This document shows, piece by piece, positions 9,716 to 18,017 of a stretch of DNA of 64,000 bases. The position numbers and the translations under genes were made by a program. Numbering within the stretch: the first letter of the stretch is position 1; every line of letters begins with the position of its first letter. The stretch comes from Clostridium_AD sp051278035 (GTDB lineage Bacteria; Bacillota; Clostridia; Clostridiales; Clostridiaceae), in NCBI RefSeq assembly GCF_051278035.1, contig NZ_JBNMNU010000001.1, positions 36,090 to 100,089 on the forward strand, in the 5' to 3' direction. The notes under the pieces were generated by a model. That model saw nothing but the letters and a program-made list of their open reading frames with translations. It ran no database searches and was not told the origin of the DNA.

Positions 9716-10296
9716 TATGTTGTAGTAGTTAGTAAGCAATCTATTACACCTATCGAAACAATATTTCCTGCAGTAGATACTACGGCTTCAATATCGTTAC
9801 AATCGTCACAAGTAGATGTATCTATTGTTATGATTAATTTTTTTAAGTTATCAATAGCATCTTGAAATCTTCCAAGAACTAAAGACTGTTTTGTAGCTTC
9901 CAAATACATGTCAAACAACAATGAGTTTTGAAAATTACTATTACAATTAAGACACGATAAATCAATATTTGCAATTAACTTAGCTTGTACTATATAATAT
10001 TGAGTTAAGTTAAGTGTAGCTACTATAATAGCTTCAGGCTCGCTTGTGGTTATTTGTAATAAGTATATTCCTTTAAAATTAGCTACTTTTGCATTTGCAG
10101 CAGTTATATCGAATACTTCTGAGTTTGTCGATCCAGATAAAAGAGAAGACAAGTCTACAGATTTAGATGGGTCTTTATAAGAGTCTTGATCCCACAACAA
10201 GATTTGAGTTATAGTTTGTCCGGAAGTTACATCTACATCTAATGAAATAGTAGAAAGATCGTTAGACACCATGAATTTATTTACTGTAATTGACAT
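9715..10296 (-). CDS. Unknown structural-region protein with two CxxC pairs
   Basis: A 193 aa protein: the N-terminal half looks like a beta sandwich (residues 1-105), the C-terminal half is helical and contains CLNC and CDDC, which could bind a metal. Its stop overlaps the start of the next repeat protein. It is the first gene after the terminator at 10324-10359, so it probably has its own promoter or depends on readthrough. Confidence 0.45.
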   Translation of the reverse strand: MSITVNKFMVSNDLSTISLDVDVTSGQTITQILLWDQDSYKDPSKSVDLSSLLSGSTNSEVFDITAANAKVANFKGIYLLQITTSEPEAIIVATLNLTQYYIVQAKLIANIDLSCLNCNSNFQNSLLFDMYLEATKQSLVLGRFQDAIDNLKKLIITIDTSTCDDCNDIEAVVSTAGNIVSIGVIDCLLTTTT

Positions 10297-10323
10297 AGTT
10301 TTGTTTTATTGTTATTAAATAAA

Positions 10324-10359
10324 AAAAGGGACTGGGAAAATTAAATTCCAGTCCCTTTT
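10324..10359 (-). terminator. Intrinsic terminator after the 323 aa structural gene
   Basis: A 12-bp perfect inverted repeat (AAAAGGGACTGG on either side of a 12-nt loop) followed on the minus strand by a T run. It lies 30 nt past the stop of the gene at 10389. The hairpin is symmetric enough to act on both strands. Confidence 0.85.
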
Positions 10360-10388
10360 AGATTTTTTAAGATAATTATCGTTTTATA

Positions 10389-11360
10389 TTACGATGCCTT
10401 AATAGTATCTACACTACCAGCTCCTAAAATAGTATTTAAGTCTGCTACAACTGAATTCACATCTGCGTTTGGCGCAGCTGCTGTTGGCATTGCAACTGTT
10501 ACAGTTTTCTTAGACTTTTTAGCTTCATCTCTACCTTCGTCATAATAAGATATTTCTACAATATCATAAGTACCACTAGCGACAGAAACTAAATCTGGAC
10601 CCACAATGTTATGAGGGTAAGCATTAAGTCTATGAGTATCTCCTCTTTCACCAAGTAAGAAATATTCCATTTCAACAACTTGATATCCAGTACCAACTCC
10701 TTTACTAGCTTTGTCAGTAATAGTTACCGTAGGGTAAGTAGTACAAGAAACGTCAATAGCAAAATCATCATAAACTTTAATATTCTTGTCTCCGTCAAAG
10801 CCTGAGCCTTGAGTTTTTCCAGTTACAACTAAAGCTGCACCTGATCCACTTCCTGTTTTAGCAAAAGTAAACGCTGGGTTTGAAGTAGCATTAGCTCCTT
10901 GTTCACGGGAAAAGTTTCTATTTAAAGAAGCAATAAGTCCGTCTACAACAGCTTCTGCATCATTACCTGTTACGGCTTTGTAATACCCCTGCTTTAAGTA
11001 AGTATCTTCTTGAGATAAAGAACCAAATTGGCTAATTTCAATATTTACAGTATAAAGAGAGTTAACGTCTACAGTTAATGCAGAGATTGTTACTTTCTTG
11101 TTTACAGCTGCTGTGTAAGCAACCGATCTTACGTCTGTTACATTATCTGGTTTGATGGTATCACTAGAGATAACGTTTCCTAGTGCATCCTTTTGAAATA
11201 ATTTGAAGGCTTTTCCCGCTGCAACAGCAGTACCGTCTTTACTTAAGATGATTAAATCATTAGTAGCACCAGACTCTAAAGAGCTCATTGATGTTACACT
11301 TGAAGCGTCAGCTTGACCTACATACATGTGTCTAACTTGGTTTTGACCAGCTAATCCCAT
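10389..11360 (-). CDS. Abundant structural protein candidate (tail or head auxiliary)
   Basis: A 323 aa Ala/Ser/Thr/Val-rich protein, beta-rich, beginning MGLAGQNQVRHMYVGQ. It is a single-gene unit flanked by a strong terminator and by an 87-nt upstream gap, as expected for a highly expressed virion protein. Location just after the neck proteins suggests a tail-tube, decoration or internal protein. No motif is decisive. Confidence 0.45.
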   Translation of the reverse strand: MGLAGQNQVRHMYVGQADASSVTSMSSLESGATNDLIILSKDGTAVAAGKAFKLFQKDALGNVISSDTIKPDNVTDVRSVAYTAAVNKKVTISALTVDVNSLYTVNIEISQFGSLSQEDTYLKQGYYKAVTGNDAEAVVDGLIASLNRNFSREQGANATSNPAFTFAKTGSGSGAALVVTGKTQGSGFDGDKNIKVYDDFAIDVSCTTYPTVTITDKASKGVGTGYQVVEMEYFLLGERGDTHRLNAYPHNIVGPDLVSVASGTYDIVEISYYDEGRDEAKKSKKTVTVAMPTAAAPNADVNSVVADLNTILGAGSVDTIKAS

Positions 11361-11447
11361 AATAATAATTTGTTTTTAATTAATAAAAGTTTTTGATACT
11401 ATTACAAATGTAAAGGATTTGTATCATTAATCCTAACATATTTTTAT

Positions 11448-12164
11448 TTATACTCTTGAATCCATTTCAACTCTTGCTTTCAAAGAGCTTTCTCTGTAAT
11501 CTAACACTGCATTTTCTACCGCAATGTTTACAATGTCTGTGTGAGCTAATTCACTTAATACTGAAGTAGCTACAGCAGTTTGTCCGTTAATAGTTAAACC
11601 CATTCCCAAAACATCCGGAGATGTCAATAAACTTCCAATAATTATTGGAGAAGGAAAGGTAAGATATCTCACGTTGTATCTAGTAATATTTACTGACGAA
11701 ATTAATTCTACAGTTGTTTTAGAGTTTTCTTTTGAAACATCCATTCTCCAAACTTTTTTACCATTAGGCTTTCTAAATGGATTCGGATAGTCTAAAATAA
11801 ACTCGTCATGCGTAACCGGAATTACCTTCACTACTTTCCCATTGATAGTTGCCGTTTCCAAGACAATATACATTGGGCTTTCGCTCAACTCGTAAAATTT
11901 AGATTCGTCTACCAAGCCTCTTGTTGAGGCCACTGGTAGAGTTATCTTTTCATCTTTAACTAATTCATTTAATATTCTTCTAGATTTCTCTTTTAGTTCA
12001 AATGAAGAAGTTGGATCTTTGTCTGCATCATAGCTTGTTTTAACTAATTGCTCTTGGCCGATAGTCAAATAAGAACTTATCTCATAAGTATCCAATCCAG
12101 GAGCACCCTCAAGTGCATTGTTGTATCTTAAATTGAATCCTTCTTTAAATTCTGATGCAGTCAT
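11448..12164 (-). CDS. crAss-like ring/neck protein candidate
   Basis: A 238 aa protein with helical ends and a central beta region. The N-terminal pattern MTASEFKEGFNLRYNNAL with SYLTIGQEQLVKTSYD, and the C-terminal LSELAHTDIVNIAVENA helix, fit a conserved virion protein usually found just downstream of the capsid gene in crAss-like phages. It starts 1 nt after the stop of the upstream gene, indicating one transcript. Confidence 0.55.
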   Translation of the reverse strand: MTASEFKEGFNLRYNNALEGAPGLDTYEISSYLTIGQEQLVKTSYDADKDPTSSFELKEKSRRILNELVKDEKITLPVASTRGLVDESKFYELSESPMYIVLETATINGKVVKVIPVTHDEFILDYPNPFRKPNGKKVWRMDVSKENSKTTVELISSVNITRYNVRYLTFPSPIIIGSLLTSPDVLGMGLTINGQTAVATSVLSELAHTDIVNIAVENAVLDYRESSLKARVEMDSRV

Positions 12165-12165
12165 A

Positions 12166-13104
12166 TTATTCTTCTAAGTGTTTTAATTTTGCTTCTAAAG
12201 CTAACCTCATTTCTTGACCTAAATTGCTAGATAAATATCTACTAGCTACATCTAAATAAGGTGCGTCCCCATCCGATACTGGTTCATTATCTAAAGTATA
12301 AAACTTCTTGTCTTTTTTAACTATTGCTCCGTATTCGTAGCAAGACTCTAATAAGACTTTAGATTTTAAGTACTCGTCTCCCATTATAGATACAAGTAAA
12401 CTTGGATTTTTTTCAAGCTCTTTGTGTAATTCAGATTGTAGAAAATCTAACTTATGACTTCTATTAGTTGTTCTACCAAGATTTCTTAAAGTATATCTTA
12501 AGATTTGCTTGCTTTCTTCATACTTAACATATAATTTATATGCTTGAACTTTATTACCTACTTTATCTATTTCTTTAGCCATTTGCTCTGAAGCAGATGT
12601 AAGTACAAATCTATTTGTAGCCCTGTGATTAATCTCATCTAAACTGTTTGCTACAATTGGACAAGCTTGTAATAATTTAAGTTTAATAAAGTCGTATGGA
12701 TCTGATATATCTAATCTTAGTTCATCTTTACCTAAAAATATTGGTAAAATTCCCATTTCGTATGCTACACCTCTTTTTCCGTCTTTATCTCTTTCTTTCC
12801 AAAAGCTACCATATATCGATAAATTAACTCCATCTAGTAAGCTTTCTAATCCATTTTTTTCTCTATCAGTAAGAAGATTCTTCATTTTTCCATTGTCCAT
12901 TGTTGGCGCAGGAATTGCAATCTCAGCTCCATTTAATAAGCCTCCGTGAGCAACATGCTTAGGATCCTTAATACCGTTTCCTTCTTTAAGAATATACTTT
13001 ACTGATACAATCTTATTTTCTAGAAAGTCTGTACGAACTTCTTTTTCTCTTACTACTGTTGCTACTAACTCTTCTTTTTCTACTTTTTTCTTAGCTGTCG
13101 CCAT
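12166..13104 (-). CDS. Conserved capsid-proximal structural protein
   Basis: A 312 aa charged, largely helical protein starting MATAKKKVEKEEL. The length, Lys-rich start and place directly after the major capsid gene fit the conserved capsid-proximal protein of crAss-like phages. A second beta-containing part covers about residues 35-130 (KYILKEGNGIKDP and FLGKDELRLD). Function is unknown; a virion or head-tail connector role is inferred. Confidence 0.5.
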   Translation of the reverse strand: MATAKKKVEKEELVATVVREKEVRTDFLENKIVSVKYILKEGNGIKDPKHVAHGGLLNGAEIAIPAPTMDNGKMKNLLTDREKNGLESLLDGVNLSIYGSFWKERDKDGKRGVAYEMGILPIFLGKDELRLDISDPYDFIKLKLLQACPIVANSLDEINHRATNRFVLTSASEQMAKEIDKVGNKVQAYKLYVKYEESKQILRYTLRNLGRTTNRSHKLDFLQSELHKELEKNPSLLVSIMGDEYLKSKVLLESCYEYGAIVKKDKKFYTLDNEPVSDGDAPYLDVASRYLSSNLGQEMRLALEAKLKHLEE

Positions 13105-13125
13105 ATTGTTATCTTATTTAAAATT

Positions 13126-13150
13126 CTTCCTTCTCTATGTGTGATAGTTT
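13126..13150 (-). promoter_or_regulatory. Conserved element AAACTATCACACA upstream of 12166-13104 gene
   Basis: The minus-strand 13-mer AAACTATCACACA followed after 4 nt by GAAGGA occurs here and again at 32186-32209, in both cases in a non-coding gap upstream of a minus-strand transcription unit. It begins about 45 nt before the start codon here. It could be a promoter or transcript-processing site. Confidence 0.35.
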
Positions 13151-13205
13151 GTAAAGATCTACCAACTTGTTTAAAGCAAATATATAAATATATATGTATT
13201 GCTTT

Positions 13206-13239
13206 TAAAAATTACCCTCGTCGAACAAACGAGGGTAAT
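13206..13239 (-). terminator. Terminator of the major capsid gene
   Basis: An 11-bp perfect inverted repeat (ATTACCCTCGT and its complement) with a 7-nt loop, followed on the minus strand by TTTTTA. It begins 8 nt after the capsid stop codon. It would give the capsid gene a defined 3' end. Confidence 0.85.
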
Positions 13240-13247
13240 AGTTACTC

Positions 13248-14747
13248 TTATGCTAATACATAAGGAATAATACTTGCTGTTCTAGAAGCATCATAACAAA
13301 CAACGCCTAACTGACACCATTTAGTTATTGTTCCGGAATCTTCAAGAGTTCCCATATTACCATTGTTTACTGCTCCTGTGAAAGGATTTCTGAATCCCCA
13401 TTGGTAACCTCTAATTTCCTCAGCACCTTTTACAGTTACTTTTTGGATATTTGGATTTTCTGTAGTACCCATGTAAAATATATCAAATCTGTAAGATTCA
13501 GCAACTCCACTAGATCCAGGGATCTTAATTGTGTTACGTATCTTATCGTCATAGAAATCATCTACTTCTAATTTCACTGTTACACCATTTGGAGCCATAT
13601 ACTCTACAAATTGGAAACCTGCACTCATTGCGTTAGCATGCAATGGAGAAGTTGTTGTTTTAACAGTTGATGGATTAGTTCCTGGAGTTCCTACGTTGTT
13701 TGACCATCCTGAAGTTGTAGCTAATACAGCCTTGTGGAATGCAGCAGCTCCTCTTTCTCCTGTACGAAGAATAAAGGTACGTTGGTCAAATCCTAACTTT
13801 CCTTCTGATAATCCAAAAAGGATTTCTTCTAACAATTCAATTGAGAATTCGTTATAGAAGTAAGTATTAGACTGTTCCATTTGCTCTCGAATACCAGATC
13901 CAATTTTGATGCTACGTCCTGAAACATCTTTGTTATGGTACTGTCCATCAGAAGTTCTGTTTGTTTTACCATACATTAAGAATTTATTCTTGTATAAAGA
14001 AAATTCTTGCTCTACTAACCAGTCTTCGTATAATGCTAATGCACCAAACACTTTCTTGTTACCAGACTTGTCAATAACAGGAATACCCATTACAACTTTC
14101 TTGTTTGTAGCGTCTCCTGGAAGTTTATGGTCGATACGAATAGTAGTCAACTCACCTCTCATAGAAACTGGAGTTACTCTACGAATACCACCAACTTCTC
14201 TAGAAAGACCTTTACCTACTGGAGCAAACTCCTCAGTAAATCTTTTTCCAGCGATTAACTCTGAACCAGGAATACCTGTTCTGTCTGATCCTGCAATCTC
14301 TGCAGTGTGTACCCATTGCGATCCTGATGGATATCCATCGTCTAGTAATCTAATTGGATATACTTCATTTTTTTCACCTACGATTAACTCACCTTTGAAG
14401 AACCACTGCTCATCAAATGTTAATTCGAATTCTTGACCACCTGATCCAACGCCAGTGTCTGAATCTGTTACAGTAGCACCTTTAAAAGAAGCTTCCACTA
14501 AAGGAATGTTTCTACGTGAACTACCGATAAGCTCCCAATAGAACTCATTATCGTTTTCAACCTGCTTTGTTTCAAACTTAGCTAGCATGTTCTCTAGAGA
14601 TTTACCTCTATTGATTGCTAACAACTTGATCATAGCTTCGTTAATTTTTGTTGGAGATGTTTTCCATATAGCACCTAAAGTGTTCTCAGGATTAATCGTT
14701 CCAGCAAAAGCTTTTGCGTCAGTTACCTGAAACTTGCCTAATTGCAT
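13248..14747 (-). CDS. Major capsid protein (HK97 fold, crAss-like)
   Basis: 499 aa, matching the usual length of crAss-like major capsid proteins. The N-terminus (MQLGKFQVTDAKAF) is followed by a helical region, a long Gly-rich E-loop-like region (residues 80-200) and a C-terminal beta-rich part. It lies directly downstream of an acidic scaffold-like gene and has its own strong terminator. Codon use is a little richer in GC than its neighbours, as in highly expressed genes. Identification rests on gene order, size and composition. Confidence 0.8.
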   Translation of the reverse strand: MQLGKFQVTDAKAFAGTINPENTLGAIWKTSPTKINEAMIKLLAINRGKSLENMLAKFETKQVENDNEFYWELIGSSRRNIPLVEASFKGATVTDSDTGVGSGGQEFELTFDEQWFFKGELIVGEKNEVYPIRLLDDGYPSGSQWVHTAEIAGSDRTGIPGSELIAGKRFTEEFAPVGKGLSREVGGIRRVTPVSMRGELTTIRIDHKLPGDATNKKVVMGIPVIDKSGNKKVFGALALYEDWLVEQEFSLYKNKFLMYGKTNRTSDGQYHNKDVSGRSIKIGSGIREQMEQSNTYFYNEFSIELLEEILFGLSEGKLGFDQRTFILRTGERGAAAFHKAVLATTSGWSNNVGTPGTNPSTVKTTTSPLHANAMSAGFQFVEYMAPNGVTVKLEVDDFYDDKIRNTIKIPGSSGVAESYRFDIFYMGTTENPNIQKVTVKGAEEIRGYQWGFRNPFTGAVNNGNMGTLEDSGTITKWCQLGVVCYDASRTASIIPYVLA

Positions 14748-14807
14748 AATTTAATTGTTTTACGTACACGCTATTTTTTTGGTGCACCTCTGTTAAAAAG
14801 TTGTTTA

Positions 14808-15929
14808 TTACTCTATTTCAAAATCCTTAAGATCTGATAATTTAAAGTTAGATTGACTGTCTTCGGTATTTGTCTCAACAGAACCTTCACTTGTAAATTT
14901 AGCACCTCTTATTAAATTTTCTAAATCAGTACTAATCTTACTCTCTTGCTTGTTTCCAAACACGTTAAAATCAGTAAGACCCTTCGTTAGATAAAATAAA
15001 GCTTCTAGTTTGATACGTGATCCAACTGGGTCAGCTTTTTGAGCCTGCATAAATGCATTTTCTTTATTACCTAAGTCTGAAGTAATCTGGCTATATAACT
15101 CATCTTTTTGAGAATCAGTTAAAGTAACACCAGGTACTACTTCTGGAGTGGTCGCTATGTAAGACTTAATGTCTGATAAGCTTTTATCCTCCTTTCCTTT
15201 TGCATCAGTCATAAGACCTTGCAAAGAAGTTTCTTCTGCTTCAATTAAAGCTTTTAACGCAAATTGAGCATCTTCGATGTCTGTTCCGTTATCTACACTT
15301 CTTTGAGCCATTTCTCTAGCTCTTTCTTCAGTGTATCCTTTTTGCATAAAATCTTGCGTAATGGCTGTACTTCTAAAGTCTCCATTTGTTTCGTCTTGAA
15401 TATACTCAGGAGAAACCTCTTTAAGTTTCTCAATAGTATTCATCTTTTCAGATACATCTGTTACGGATGCTCCGCTTTTTTGTGCTTCTTCAAGATATTT
15501 TTGTCTATCTGTTAATCCAGATTCAACTTGTTTTTTAATTGCCTCCTCAATATCTTCTAAGGATTTAATTTTTGTAATATCAAGCTCAGGTAAAACACCC
15601 TTGGCTTTGAACTCGGCAGCTAAGTTAGAATAAAGCTGTTCAGTCTCATTCAGTTTTGGAGAGGAAGAATCACTGCCGTCGCCATCTTTAGAGGTTTCAC
15701 CCGCCTGAACTTGATTTTTATCTTTATCCTGATCAGCTACGCTCTCTTGATCTTCTTTTGAAGTATCATCACCGTCAGTATTTTTTTTATCGTCATTATT
15801 TGTATCCGTAGATCCTGGTTTGACTTCCCCTTCTTTTTCTTTATTTCCTTGAACTCCTGTTTCTTCATCAAATAATTGAAGTGAGCTTTCGTTGAAATCT
15901 TCTAAATCTCCTAAATTTAATTCTCCCAT
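14808..15929 (-). CDS. Acidic scaffold-like protein
   Basis: A 373 aa highly acidic protein: residues 20-95 are nearly all Asp, Glu, Lys, Asn, Gly, Ser and Thr, and the rest is predicted helical and coiled coil. It directly precedes the major capsid gene, the normal place for a head scaffold. A candidate late promoter lies 63 nt upstream. Family membership is inferred from position and composition. Confidence 0.6.
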   Translation of the reverse strand: MGELNLGDLEDFNESSLQLFDEETGVQGNKEKEGEVKPGSTDTNNDDKKNTDGDDTSKEDQESVADQDKDKNQVQAGETSKDGDGSDSSSPKLNETEQLYSNLAAEFKAKGVLPELDITKIKSLEDIEEAIKKQVESGLTDRQKYLEEAQKSGASVTDVSEKMNTIEKLKEVSPEYIQDETNGDFRSTAITQDFMQKGYTEERAREMAQRSVDNGTDIEDAQFALKALIEAEETSLQGLMTDAKGKEDKSLSDIKSYIATTPEVVPGVTLTDSQKDELYSQITSDLGNKENAFMQAQKADPVGSRIKLEALFYLTKGLTDFNVFGNKQESKISTDLENLIRGAKFTSEGSVETNTEDSQSNFKLSDLKDFEIE

Positions 15930-15991
15930 GTTAAATGTTTTTAATTCTCCTCTAACAAAAGTAAGAAAATTAGCCTCTTAATGCCAATAGG

Positions 15992-16004
15992 TATTATAGC
16001 TAAA
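15992..16004 (-). promoter_or_regulatory. Candidate late promoter TTTAGCTATAATA
   Basis: An exact copy of a 13-nt minus-strand motif also found at 25305-25317 and 28289-28301, with an 11-nt version at 17046-17056. It ends in a TATAAT-like box and lies 63 nt upstream of the scaffold-like gene. All copies are in intergenic or gene-end positions upstream of late genes. Confidence 0.6.
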
Positions 16005-16021
16005 CACTTAATAAATACTAC

Positions 16022-16489
16022 TTATAAACCAATATTATTTTCTTCAACACACATTGATCTTAACCATTCACCTACATTGAAACTAGGGCAATCTTTTTCA
16101 GACACTTCGTTGTGTCCTATTACTTTGATGTGAGGATGTCTTAGAATCATAAACTTTACGTAAGTTTCTAAACCTTTGTGTTGACCATAAGTTCTAGTAT
16201 CTTTAGATTTTGTAAGGTCATCTTTTTCAGTTCCTCCCACGTATACTACGTGAGCTGATTGGCCATTAAAACCTCTTGCCCCATTTGAAATCTCCCAGTT
16301 ATCTATTTGATCGTCTTGGTTGTAATCGATTAAATTCTCTAAAGAACCATCTATGTGTAAAAGATCTCTGTAACCTACTTTAGACCAACCACGTTCAACT
16401 AAATGCCACTGCTCGATATCTTGTTTTGTAACTTCTCTCCCTTCTGGAGTTGCTGTGCAATGGATTATTAAGTATTTTAATTTTGACAT
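16022..16489 (-). CDS. N-acetylmuramoyl-L-alanine amidase (endolysin)
   Basis: A 155 aa amidase_2 domain enzyme. YLIIHCTATPEGREV contains the first zinc His (His10); a second region GARGFNGQSAHVVYVGG and the C-terminal HNEVSEKDCPSF supply the remaining zinc ligands (His and Cys). It would cleave the bond between N-acetylmuramate and L-Ala in peptidoglycan during lysis. There is no signal peptide, so export needs the holin encoded 11 nt upstream. The domain fills the whole protein; no wall-binding part is present. Confidence 0.9.
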   Translation of the reverse strand: MSKLKYLIIHCTATPEGREVTKQDIEQWHLVERGWSKVGYRDLLHIDGSLENLIDYNQDDQIDNWEISNGARGFNGQSAHVVYVGGTEKDDLTKSKDTRTYGQHKGLETYVKFMILRHPHIKVIGHNEVSEKDCPSFNVGEWLRSMCVEENNIGL

Positions 16490-16500
16490 TTTTTAATGTT

Positions 16501-16992
16501 TTATTTACTTTTAAATATATCTTTAATTTTTGTTGGAAGTAAATTTAAAACCCTCTTAAATAGATTGTTTCCGCTAACCGCCTCCATGTTTTCGTATATA
16601 CTGTACACTTCAACAACACAAGCTACTACAACGGCTAATTCAGCTAAAGAGTAATCAATTCCAAAAGCTTCTACTGATAGTCCTTTAAAAACTAACATCT
16701 GTAGAACTATAAAAACAATTATACCAATAAAGTATTCTGTTGTTTTTTTCCAACTCTTTCTTAGTTCACTTGATTTTATAACTTTCCAAAACTCTTTTTT
16801 CCAAGGTTTAAATTTAATTTTCGATAAGTAGTGTGATTTCCTAATTCCAGTTAACAAATCTATAAAAATTATTATTATTAAAGCAAATAAAAGAGGCTTC
16901 ATGCTTAATATGATTACAAGTAAAGGACTTATAAGCAGTAATAAATACTTGCCTAGTGTCATTGATTTAAAAAATAACGTAATTGAATTCAT
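16501..16992 (-). CDS. Phage holin (four-helix type)
   Basis: 163 aa with hydrophobic segments near residues 13-50 and 85-130, separated by a basic loop (RKSHYLSKIKFKPWKKE), and a basic C-terminus. The pattern LLFALIIIIFIDLLTGIRK is typical of phage_holin_4 proteins. It is followed directly by the amidase, forming a lysis pair. A partial late-promoter motif lies about 54 nt upstream. Confidence 0.8.
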   Translation of the reverse strand: MNSITLFFKSMTLGKYLLLLISPLLVIILSMKPLLFALIIIIFIDLLTGIRKSHYLSKIKFKPWKKEFWKVIKSSELRKSWKKTTEYFIGIIVFIVLQMLVFKGLSVEAFGIDYSLAELAVVVACVVEVYSIYENMEAVSGNNLFKRVLNLLPTKIKDIFKSK

Positions 16993-17045
16993 TTCTTTTT
17001 TTCTTAATACAAATATACAGTAAATAGTATATTTTTAATTATACT

Positions 17046-17056
17046 TATTATAGCTA
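17046..17056 (-). promoter_or_regulatory. Candidate late promoter TAGCTATAATA
   Basis: An 11-nt match to the late motif seen in full at three other places. It lies 54 nt upstream of the holin gene, in the only intergenic gap (139 nt, very AT-rich) between the fibre genes and the lysis genes. Confidence 0.5.
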
Positions 17057-17131
17057 TATGTAATGTTATTTAATTAATACTTTATAAAAATTTAATTAAT
17101 TAAATCAATATAAAATTTAACTTGTTTAAGT

Positions 17132-18016
17132 TTAACAAGAACTAGTACCCACTACTAGACCACTTGAACCTATTTCGTAGGTTGTAGGTCCAGAAAATTT
17201 ATAGTAACCCAATCCTAATGGAGCACTTGCTCCTGCATTAGTATATACGTAATCGCCAGTACCAGGTATTGAACTTGATCCATCATGGTAATAGGTTTCG
17301 TTAGTATTTGATGAATTACACGCATCATTTTTTGAACTTAAAAATCCAAGACTAGAAGAAAATGCAGTTAATGATCCTACTCCTATTTCTGTACCACAAG
17401 TAGTAAAGTTAAATGTAAATTCAAAATTACCACCACTATTTCCAGTAAATGTAAAATCAGTGTATTCTCTAGGAGTTTCTAAAGAGTTTCCATTAATTAA
17501 ATAATTTCTAACTCCTATTGATCCATAATTACTATTGTTATTGTTTTGAGTATTATCCATTGATATAACATTAGACGAAGATAAAATAACAGGGTCAAAA
17601 TAATATACTACCATTCCTGACATCGGACATCCAAAATCAGCTTCCGCATCTGATAGCGTTAATGATGTATTAGTAGAACCTATAAAAACAGAACCTACTT
17701 GGCTGTTAGAACTTAGATCTGTTTCTCCAACTTTTACATTATTTAATAATATATCAAAATTATCATCCATAGCAGAGTTTTCATTACATATTTGAAAAAC
17801 TATAACTCTACCAGTACAAGTAGGAGGAGGTGAAGCTCCATAATTTCTAAAGTTTAATAAATTGTTTTTATTACCTGATGAATTAACTTCATAGTTAGAA
17901 TCAAAATCTCCTAATACTGCATCTGAAAAACATTGACTCAATCCTTCATCTGAAGCTAGTCCTAATTCATAAATTACATTTTGTAAAGTAAAATCATTTC
18001 TATTTGGAATTGCCAT
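17132..18016 (-). CDS. Fibre-tip or receptor-binding protein candidate
   Basis: A 294 aa protein. Residues 1-60 (FTLQNVIYELGL, then a region ending LLNFRNYG) match an N-terminal pattern common in minor tail proteins of Bacteroidota phages. After a PPPTC linker comes a beta-rich Cys-, Asn- and Ser-rich part suited to an adhesin. Two nt separate it from the giant fibre gene upstream, so it is probably part of the same appendage. Confidence 0.5.
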   Translation of the reverse strand: MAIPNRNDFTLQNVIYELGLASDEGLSQCFSDAVLGDFDSNYEVNSSGNKNNLLNFRNYGASPPPTCTGRVIVFQICNENSAMDDNFDILLNNVKVGETDLSSNSQVGSVFIGSTNTSLTLSDAEADFGCPMSGMVVYYFDPVILSSSNVISMDNTQNNNNSNYGSIGVRNYLINGNSLETPREYTDFTFTGNSGGNFEFTFNFTTCGTEIGVGSLTAFSSSLGFLSSKNDACNSSNTNETYYHDGSSSIPGTGDYVYTNAGASAPLGLGYYKFSGPTTYEIGSSGLVVGTSSC

Positions 18017-18017
18017 A